Under the pieces are notes generated by a model, which made no database searches, was not told the DNA's origin, and saw only the letters and a program-made list of their open reading frames with translations. From Galbibacter sp038433465 (GTDB taxonomy: Bacteria; Bacteroidota; Bacteroidia; Flavobacteriales; Flavobacteriaceae): DNA of 64,000 bases. The position numbers were made by a program, and so were the translations under genes. The stretch's first letter is position 1; each line of letters starts with the position of its first letter. The DNA lies in contig NZ_JAESVF010000001.1 in assembly GCF_038433465.1 (NCBI RefSeq), forward strand, positions 434,001 to 498,000. The letters are read 5' to 3'. Of this stretch, positions 8,902 through 15,323 are shown one piece after another.

Positions 8902-10800
8902 ATGAGTGACGCTATTAAACACGAATGTGGAATTGCATTAGTTAGACTGCTAAAACCATTAGAATACTACAAAGAAAAGTATGGAACTGCATTTTATGGT
9001 ATCAATAAAATGTATTTAATGATGGAGAAGCAACATAACAGAGGGCAAGATGGAGCAGGATTTGCGAGCATTAAATTAAATATGCAACCTGGAGAACGCT
9101 ATATGAGTCGCGTGCGTTCAAACCAAGCGCAACCTATCCAAGATATTTTCAACCAAATAAACACTCGTATCAACGACGAGTTAAAAGCAAACCCAACACT
9201 CAACGAAAGTATTGAGGAGCAAAAGCGTGAAATTCCATATTTAGGAGAACTCATGTTAGGGCACGTTCGTTACGGTACCTTCGGAAAAAACAGCATCGAA
9301 AGTGTACATCCGTTTTTACGTCAAAACAACTGGATGCACCGAAACCTTATTGTTGCAGGAAACTTTAACATGACCAATGTTAACGAGCTTTTTGCAAACT
9401 TAATTCGCATTGGGCAACATCCAAAAGAAAAAGCCGATACCATTACAGTAATGGAAAAAATTGGACATTTTTTAGATGATGCAGTTTCTAAACTTTATAA
9501 AGAAGTAAAAAAGGAAGGCTATTCTAAAATGGAAGCTTCTCCGCTTATTGCCGATCGTTTAAACGTAGCAAAAATCTTAAAAAAAGCAGCAAAAAACTTT
9601 GACGGAGGTTATGCAATGGCAGGACTTATTGGACATGGAGATGCTTTTGTTTTAAGAGACCCGGCAGGAATTCGTCCAGCATATTACTACAAAGACGACG
9701 AAGTAGTTGTAGTAGCATCCGAAAGACCTGTAATTCAAACTGTTTTTAATGTTGATTTTGACGACGTAAAAGAGTTAGCTCCTGGAAAAGCCATCATCAT
9801 TAAAAAAGACGGCACTACAAATACCAAAAAAATATTAACGCCACTAGAAAGAAAAGCATGTTCTTTTGAACGTATTTATTTTTCTAGAGGAAGTGATGCC
9901 GAAATTTATCAAGAAAGAAAAAAATTAGGTCGTTTACTACTTCCTAAAATTTTAAAGTCTATTGATGAAGATATGGAAAATACTGTGTTTTCGTATATTC
10001 CAAATACTGCAGAAACTTCGTTTTACGGAATGGTAAAAGAAGCGCAAGATTTTCTGAATAAAAGAAAGGAAGAAGAAATTTTAAAAGAAGGAGCTAACTT
10101 AACTGCCGAGCGACTTCATGAAATTTTAAACAAAAGACCGCGCATTGAAAAGGTTGCCATTAAAGACGCAAAATTGCGAACTTTTATTACTGAAGACAGT
10201 AGTAGAGATGATTTGGTAAAACACGTTTATGATGTAACATATGGTTCTGTAAAACCTACCGACAACCTTGTTATTATTGACGATAGTATTGTAAGAGGAA
10301 CTACGCTCAAGAAAAGTATTCTTAGAATTTTAGACCGTTTACACCCTAAAAAAATAGTGGTTGTATCATCGGCTCCGCAAATTCGTTATCCAGATTGCTA
10401 CGGAATTGACATGGCGCGTATGGAAGACCTTATTGCTTTTAAAGCAGCACTTTCGTTACATGAAGATAGAGGCACAAGTAATATAGTAGAAGAAATATAT
10501 GCCAACTGTAAAAGCCAAGTAGATTTACCTGATGCTGAAGTTAAAAATGCCGTACAAGCATTTTACGAACCATTTACAGATGAAGAAATCTCTGCTAAAA
10601 TTTCTGAGCTTTTATCTCCTGAAGGAATTAAAGCTGAAGTTCAAATAATTTACCAAACTGTAGAAAGTTTACACGAAGCTTGTCCAAAGAATTTAGGAGA
10701 CTGGTATTTCACAGGAAATTACCCTACAGCAGGCGGAAACAGAGTAGTTAACCGCTCTTTTATGAACTTTTACGAAGGTGTACAAGGGAGAGCATATTAA
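8902..10800 (+). CDS. purF: Amidophosphoribosyltransferase (long Bacteroidota form)
   Basis: PurF makes phosphoribosylamine from PRPP and glutamine, the committed step of purine synthesis. The class II glutamine amidotransferase nucleophile is C9 in 'KHECGIALVRL'. It sits behind a short propeptide that must be removed to expose it. 'KQHNRGQDGAGF' and 'GHVRYGTFGKNS' are glutaminase motifs. The PRPP loop is 'LVIIDDSIVRGTTLKKS'. At 632 residues it is longer than the ~470-500 of typical PurF; the long form seems usual for this phylum. The C-terminal region ends in an NRVVNRSF motif. Confidence 0.93.
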   Translation: MSDAIKHECGIALVRLLKPLEYYKEKYGTAFYGINKMYLMMEKQHNRGQDGAGFASIKLNMQPGERYMSRVRSNQAQPIQDIFNQINTRINDELKANPTLNESIEEQKREIPYLGELMLGHVRYGTFGKNSIESVHPFLRQNNWMHRNLIVAGNFNMTNVNELFANLIRIGQHPKEKADTITVMEKIGHFLDDAVSKLYKEVKKEGYSKMEASPLIADRLNVAKILKKAAKNFDGGYAMAGLIGHGDAFVLRDPAGIRPAYYYKDDEVVVVASERPVIQTVFNVDFDDVKELAPGKAIIIKKDGTTNTKKILTPLERKACSFERIYFSRGSDAEIYQERKKLGRLLLPKILKSIDEDMENTVFSYIPNTAETSFYGMVKEAQDFLNKRKEEEILKEGANLTAERLHEILNKRPRIEKVAIKDAKLRTFITEDSSRDDLVKHVYDVTYGSVKPTDNLVIIDDSIVRGTTLKKSILRILDRLHPKKIVVVSSAPQIRYPDCYGIDMARMEDLIAFKAALSLHEDRGTSNIVEEIYANCKSQVDLPDAEVKNAVQAFYEPFTDEEISAKISELLSPEGIKAEVQIIYQTVESLHEACPKNLGDWYFTGNYPTAGGNRVVNRSFMNFYEGVQGRAY

Positions 10801-10810
10801 AAAACCAACT

Positions 10811-10842
10811 GTGCATTTTAACGTAAAAATGTGCAATTTAAC
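10811..10842 (+). repeat. Two 12-bp direct repeats, 20-bp period, upstream of small RNA copy 1
   Basis: GTGCATTTTAAC and GTGCAATTTAAC differ at one base and are spaced exactly 20 bases start to start, two helical turns. They lie 46-77 bases before the predicted start of small RNA copy 1, where an activator dimer could bind. The interpretation as an operator is inference. Confidence 0.45.
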
Positions 10843-10874
10843 TGATTCTTAACTCAAAAATAGCTTAGATGTCA

Positions 10875-10882
10875 TATCTTTG
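10875..10882 (+). promoter_or_regulatory. -7 promoter box of small RNA copy 1
   Basis: TATCTTTG matches TAnnTTTG exactly and ends 5 bases before the first base of the conserved unit. It sits inside a short inverted repeat, TGTCA-N6-TGACA (10870-10885). No TTG is found at -33, which may mean activator dependence. Confidence 0.6.
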
Positions 10883-10887
10883 ACAAT

Positions 10888-10958
10888 ACCATAGCATAAG
10901 TAGGTTAAGTTCATGGTAAGATTTGGGGCAAAAAAGGTGGATTCTTTCCACCTTTTTT
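10888..10958 (+). ncRNA. Putative small RNA, copy 1
   Basis: This ~71-nt unit starts with ACCAT, which can pair with ATGGT 20 bases later to close a loop containing TAAGTAGGTTAAGTT. A single-stranded AAGATTTGGGGC linker follows, then a terminator hairpin GGTGGA-TTCTT-TCCACC flanked by A6 and T6. It is identical to the unit at 11272 except in the terminator loop. A -7 box lies at the correct distance upstream. The small ATG frame inside (10913) is not conserved between copies, so it is unlikely to be coding. It could belong to the Flavo-1 RNA family or a similar one; that comparison has not been made. Confidence 0.65.
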
Positions 10959-11259
10959 ATTTTCTATAAATTCGTCTCAACAGCATTCTTCTTTTTGATA
11001 AGAATCTAAAATTTCAACTAAAATACTCAAGCTTCAACTGATAAATTACAGAAAACATTAAATTCTATTCTTACATCATTCTTAACGTGTTATTTCATCA
11101 ATTAGAATTAAACAAACGTAGAAACAACAAGGTTTCAAAAAAAAACAACACCACAACTCACTTTAAAACAAGCAGTTACTTACTTCCGTAAGCAAAATCA
11201 CTTTATCCGAAAAAGCTGTATTACACCTAATATTTTTCCTACAAACAGATGTTTCAACT
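10959..11259. other. Non-coding interval between the two small RNA units
   Basis: About 300 bases of AT-rich sequence with no credible ORF and no similarity between the two flanks. This means that only the transcribed units, not their surroundings, are duplicated. I see no further feature here. Confidence 0.6.
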
Positions 11260-11271
11260 TACATTTGTAGG
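11238..11271 (+). promoter_or_regulatory. Promoter and inverted repeat of small RNA copy 2
   Basis: TACATTTG at 11260-11267 matches the -7 consensus and ends 4 bases before the conserved unit. The last bases of this box form the right arm of an inverted repeat CCTACAAA / TTTGTAGG (11238-11245 and 11264-11271) that spans the -33 to -1 region, a position suited to a repressor. The operator role is inference. Confidence 0.55.
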
Positions 11272-11343
11272 ACCATAGCATAAGTAGGTTAAGTTCATGG
11301 TAAGATTTGGGGCAAAAAAGGTGGATTTATTTCCACCTTTTTT
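11272..11343 (+). ncRNA. Putative small RNA, copy 2
   Basis: The first 56 bases are identical to copy 1; only the terminator loop differs (TTTATT instead of TTCTT). The terminator ends 6 bases from the stop codon of the convergent oxidoreductase gene. In the opposite direction it also has a T6 tract, so it can serve both transcripts. Separate -7 boxes suggest that the two copies are transcribed independently. Confidence 0.65.
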
Positions 11344-11349
11344 ATTTTA

Positions 11350-12777
11350 TTATAGTCCTAGTTCCCATCCTTTCCGATAAATACTTTTCACCCATTCATT
11401 AGCTTCAGGATAATTCGTAACCACCATATTTTCACCATCCCACTTAATTTTCTTTCTTCCTGGATAATTATACGGATCCCAATCACCTACTTTTTTTCCT
11501 GACTTTAAAACTTTATGTTGATAAGCTTTAATAGCGAGATTCCCCATTAAAACAGCTTCTGTTAACGGTCCTGCATACGAAAATGGGGACGTAGTTTCTG
11601 CTCCATTCAAACAACCGTCAACAAAATTACTATAATGACCACCAATAGCACCTTTAACTCTTTTTAAATAAGGTCGTGGCAATTCTCCTACTTTATCTTT
11701 AAAGTAATTTAATATACGTGGATTTTCAGAATAAGTATCAGTAACTATAATACCTTTTTCTCCATAAAATATAGAACCTCCTCCAGAATCACCGATCGTT
11801 TCACCTTCTTGTAATTCGGTAGGAATTTTTGGCATTACCCCACCATCGTACCAATTTAAATTTATTTCCCCATGTGCTTCAGTATCAAATTTCAATCGAA
11901 CAATTGAAGAAGGCGGACATGCTTCACTGTAATTAGCTTCCACAAAATCGCCAGACCAAACGGTAGTACAACTGGCTTCTGCTTCTGTTGGATATCCTAA
12001 TTTCAGAGTTTTAAAAGGTGTTTCTAAAATATGACATCCCATATCACCTAGGGCTCCAGTACCAAAATCCCACCAACCTCGCCATTTAAAAGGCAGGTAA
12101 GCCGAATTATAAGGACGGTACACAGCAGGTCCAAGCCATTGATCCCAGTCTAAAGTATCTGGAATAGGCTCTCCCTCAGGGCTACTTTTAAATCCTTGAG
12201 GCCAAACAGGACGATTTGTCCAACAGTCAACTTTAGTGATTTTCCCTATCACACCAGCTTCTATCCATTCTTGTGCTATACGCACACCATCAGACGAGCT
12301 TCCTTGATTTCCCATTTGGGTAACAATTCCTTGCTCTTTGCTAATTTTTGTCATTAAACGAGCTTCTTCAATTGTATGGGTTAATGGCTTTTCTACATAT
12401 GCATGCTTCTTAGCACGCATAAATGGTACTGCAATCGTTGCATGGTTATGGTCTGGAGTTGCAACCATTATTGCATCAATATCTTTTAAGTGCTTGCCGT
12501 ATACCTTTCTAAAGTCGCTATACTTTTTAGCGTTAGGATAGGTGTCAAAGGTACTCTTGGCTCTTTTATCATCTACATCACAAAGTGCTACATATTTTAC
12601 TTTTCCAGTATTATAGAGCTCTTTTAGCACTTGCTCTCCACGCCCTCCTACACCAAAACCAGCCATGTATAATGTATCACTTGGCGGTGTATGAATTCCG
12701 CCCATTACATGCGATGGTACAATATAAAAAGCAGTACTAGTCGCAATTGTGTTTTTAACAAAATCTCTACGTTTCAT
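11350..12777 (-). CDS. Secreted Gfo/Idh/MocA-family oxidoreductase
   Basis: This 475-residue protein starts with 'MKRRDFVKNTIATSTAFYIV', a Tat-like signal with a short RRDF motif, so export after folding with bound NAD(P) is likely. The Rossmann 'GFGVGGRGEQVL' segment, the 'VATPDHNHATIA' strand and the 'EKPLTHTIEEA' motif are diagnostic of the family. The family acts on sugars, inositols and their derivatives. 'GDMGCHILETPFKTL' is typical of the large Bacteroidota and Planctomycetes exported members. The substrate is unknown. No operon partner is adjacent on this strand. Confidence 0.88.
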   Translation of the reverse strand: MKRRDFVKNTIATSTAFYIVPSHVMGGIHTPPSDTLYMAGFGVGGRGEQVLKELYNTGKVKYVALCDVDDKRAKSTFDTYPNAKKYSDFRKVYGKHLKDIDAIMVATPDHNHATIAVPFMRAKKHAYVEKPLTHTIEEARLMTKISKEQGIVTQMGNQGSSSDGVRIAQEWIEAGVIGKITKVDCWTNRPVWPQGFKSSPEGEPIPDTLDWDQWLGPAVYRPYNSAYLPFKWRGWWDFGTGALGDMGCHILETPFKTLKLGYPTEAEASCTTVWSGDFVEANYSEACPPSSIVRLKFDTEAHGEINLNWYDGGVMPKIPTELQEGETIGDSGGGSIFYGEKGIIVTDTYSENPRILNYFKDKVGELPRPYLKRVKGAIGGHYSNFVDGCLNGAETTSPFSYAGPLTEAVLMGNLAIKAYQHKVLKSGKKVGDWDPYNYPGRKKIKWDGENMVVTNYPEANEWVKSIYRKGWELGL

Positions 12778-12878
12778 TTTAATATTGATATTTTTTAAGG
12801 TTAGTTAATAAGAATTTATCAAAAAAGGTACGTAAAAAATTGTTTCCCATAAGAATTTATTTTATTGGAATTTTTCCA

Positions 12879-12886
12879 TAATTTTG
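12879..12886 (+). promoter_or_regulatory. -7 box placing the transcript start at the radical SAM start codon
   Basis: TAATTTTG matches TAnnTTTG and ends 4 bases before the ATG at 12891. Since transcription in this phylum starts about 4-5 bases after the G, the mRNA would be leaderless or nearly so. Confidence 0.45.
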
Positions 12887-12890
12887 GAAT

Positions 12891-13988
12891 ATGACCATCG
12901 AAAGAAAATATCTCAAAGGGCGAGGCGCTCAAATTAATGCTCCAAACAAGTTTGATGAGTTATCTCATGAAATGCGCAGTGATTTTCTAGAATTTTGCAG
13001 ACTCGAAGGCGAACTAGCCGATAAAAATAAAACTAGCTACTTAGAAGTATTTCCAAAAACTATAGTCAATAAAGTAAGTAGTCCAGATGTTGGAATGACA
13101 TATTCCATGAATCCGTATCAAGGGTGCGAACACGGCTGTATTTATTGCTATGCAAGAAACTCGCACGAGTATTGGGGATATAGCGCCGGACTCGATTTTG
13201 AACGTAAGATTTTAGTAAAAAGAAACGCTGCTCAGCTTTTAGAAGAAAAACTTTTAAGCAGAAATTGGAAAGCTAAAACTATAGTACTAGCCGGAAATAC
13301 AGATTGCTACCAACCTGCAGAACAAAAATTTAGAATCACTAGAAAGTGCTTAGAAGTATTTTTAAAATACAAACATCCTGTTGCCATTATTACTAAAAAC
13401 GCATCTATAAAGAACGATTTAGATATTTTAAAAAATTTAACTTCTGAAGGACTTATAGCCGTAAACATATCAATAACTTCATTAAGTGAAGAAACTCGAA
13501 GCGTGTTAGAACCGCGTACCGCAAGTATTAAAAAAAGGCTAGAAACGGTTAAAATCCTCACCGAAAACAACATTCCTGTAAATGTAATGATAGCGCCAAT
13601 TATTCCAGGGATAAACAGTCATGAAATTTTAAACCTTGCAAAAGTGGCTAGAGAAAACGGAGCTAAATCGATTGCTTTTACAGTTGTGCGACTAAACGGC
13701 GCCATTGGAGAAATTTTCACAGATTGGATACAGAAAACCTTACCCGATAAAGCTGATAAAGTACTTCATCAAATAGCAGAATGCCACGGAGGAAGTTTAA
13801 ACGATAGTAGGTATGGCGTTCGAAAAATTGGAGAAGGAAAAATTGCCGAACAAATACATAATTTAATAAAAGTTGCGCGACAAAAATATTTTAAAGACAG
13901 TCAACTACCACCACTCAATCATAGCTTATTTGAAATGCAACGGCATAAAATGAAGTACAGCGCAAACGGACAAACAAGTTTGTTTTAG
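12891..13988 (+). CDS. PA0069-family radical SAM protein (spore photoproduct lyase-like)
   Basis: The CxxxCxxC cluster-binding motif is seen at C79, C83 and C86 in 'NPYQGCEHGCIYCYAR', followed by 'SHEYWGYSAGLDFERKILVK'. The spelling and 365-residue length match the PA0069-like radical SAM family, which is related to spore photoproduct lyase but has no established reaction. It is cytoplasmic, with no signal peptide. The C-terminal 'LPPLNHSLFEMQRHKMKY' is usual in the family. It stands alone between a divergent oxidoreductase and an AraC regulator. Confidence 0.9.
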   Translation: MTIERKYLKGRGAQINAPNKFDELSHEMRSDFLEFCRLEGELADKNKTSYLEVFPKTIVNKVSSPDVGMTYSMNPYQGCEHGCIYCYARNSHEYWGYSAGLDFERKILVKRNAAQLLEEKLLSRNWKAKTIVLAGNTDCYQPAEQKFRITRKCLEVFLKYKHPVAIITKNASIKNDLDILKNLTSEGLIAVNISITSLSEETRSVLEPRTASIKKRLETVKILTENNIPVNVMIAPIIPGINSHEILNLAKVARENGAKSIAFTVVRLNGAIGEIFTDWIQKTLPDKADKVLHQIAECHGGSLNDSRYGVRKIGEGKIAEQIHNLIKVARQKYFKDSQLPPLNHSLFEMQRHKMKYSANGQTSLF

Positions 13989-14059
13989 CAGACTCTCTCT
14001 ATACAAGTTAAATTAACGTTACGTTTTGTTTCAATAAAAATCAAAAGTCATTTAATAGT

Positions 14060-14067
14060 TAGTTTTG
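14060..14067 (+). promoter_or_regulatory. -7 promoter box of the AraC-family regulator
   Basis: TAGTTTTG is an exact match to TAnnTTTG, 28 bases before the start codon. No TTG is present at a proper -33 distance. Confidence 0.5.
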
Positions 14068-14095
14068 CTCTTTAAATCAATTCTGGGCTATTACA

Positions 14096-15142
14096 ATGAC
14101 TAGCGTTTTTATAACTATAATTATTCAGTGTATTTTATCAATTTTCTTAATTTATAATTTCAAGAATAAAGAACATCAATTAAAATACCTCTACCTTTAT
14201 TTATTGGTTATAACGGTAGATTTTGTACATGAATTTCTGTTATATCAATATTATAGTGATATCACTATACTTTCAGATATTCCTAGTAGCTTTAGATACA
14301 TTAAAGGCCCGTTACTTTTCTTTTTCATTTCAAAAAAAACATCTAAAAATAAAATAGTCCTTCACTCACTTCCATTCATTTTTGCATTTACTCTCAACAT
14401 TTGTATACTTATTTCAATTGTAATTGACATGGAGCTAAGTAGACTTTATGAGTTTTACAAAATACTATTTATAATATACCCTTTTTATTGGATAGCTTAC
14501 TTGATTTTTTGCATTTACAAAATAAATAAACAAGGTTCCTTTTCAAAAAAAATAAACATCGAGTACACAAAATACTTATTGTATTTTATATTCTCGACGG
14601 TTACTGCGATGATGATTTTATATTATACAAATACATCATTCACCCAAAAACATATAGAAACTATTAGACAAATCTACTCTTCATTATTTTTAGTACAATT
14701 TGCTTTGATAGTAATGATTCATTTAAAATCGCAACAGTTTGTTTCTGCTGAAAACAATTCAACAAAAAAAGAAAAATACAGTTCTACAAATACTACAGAA
14801 GAAGAGATTCAAAAAATTTGTAACGACATTCAAAATGGATTTGTAGTTCAAAAACTTCATCAAAATGAAAATTTAACTTTAGGAGATTTTTCTTCTAAAA
14901 TTAATTATTCTCGACATCAAGTAACCGAAGCTATATCGATTGGTCTTCAAACAAATTTTTATGACTTAGTAAACAAATACCGCATAAATACTTTTATCGA
15001 AATATTAAAAAAGAGTCCCAATCAAAATATTACAGATGTGTTTTATGAAAGTGGATTTAAATCGAAAGCTACCTTTTATAAATACTTCAAAAAGTATCAA
15101 AATATGAGTCCAAAAGCATTTAAAGATTCATTAACAAGTTAA
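14096..15142 (+). CDS. Membrane-anchored AraC-family transcriptional regulator
   Basis: The first ~210 of 348 residues form about six or seven hydrophobic helices (for example 'FITIIIQCILSIFLIYNF' and 'LLYFIFSTVTAMMILYY'). Residues ~250-345 form an AraC-type double helix-turn-helix ending in 'FYESGFKSKATFYKYFKKYQ' and 'MSPKAFKDSL'. The architecture suggests a membrane sensor fused directly to a DNA-binding domain. It lies just upstream of a TonB receptor and a PI-PLC-like gene on the same strand, so it is a good candidate for their regulator. Confidence 0.88.
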   Translation: MTSVFITIIIQCILSIFLIYNFKNKEHQLKYLYLYLLVITVDFVHEFLLYQYYSDITILSDIPSSFRYIKGPLLFFFISKKTSKNKIVLHSLPFIFAFTLNICILISIVIDMELSRLYEFYKILFIIYPFYWIAYLIFCIYKINKQGSFSKKINIEYTKYLLYFIFSTVTAMMILYYTNTSFTQKHIETIRQIYSSLFLVQFALIVMIHLKSQQFVSAENNSTKKEKYSSTNTTEEEIQKICNDIQNGFVVQKLHQNENLTLGDFSSKINYSRHQVTEAISIGLQTNFYDLVNKYRINTFIEILKKSPNQNITDVFYESGFKSKATFYKYFKKYQNMSPKAFKDSLTS

Positions 15143-15286
15143 AAAATCACACTTAACATTTTTGATACTTTTGCATAACAATTAAATAACCACGTGTAAG
15201 TATTTGATTTAAAGCTAATTACATCTTATTTCATTTCAAAAAAGTTCAATCTGCACTGTTTAAACTTCTTCAATAGCATTCCCGAA

Positions 15287-15294
15287 TACATTTG
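15287..15294 (+). promoter_or_regulatory. -7 promoter box of the TonB receptor/PI-PLC unit
   Basis: TACATTTG matches the -7 consensus 29 bases before the receptor start. A second exact box (TACTTTTG, 15166-15173) lies 120 bases upstream, so two start sites are possible. The -33 region has only TTC. Confidence 0.5.
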
Positions 15295-15323
15295 CCGAAA
15301 ATTTAAACTAATAATCAATAGAA

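Noticed and set aside
10913..10969. A short ATG frame inside each small RNA unit
   Set aside because: The frame reads through the terminator hairpin, and the two copies diverge in frame because their loops differ by one base.
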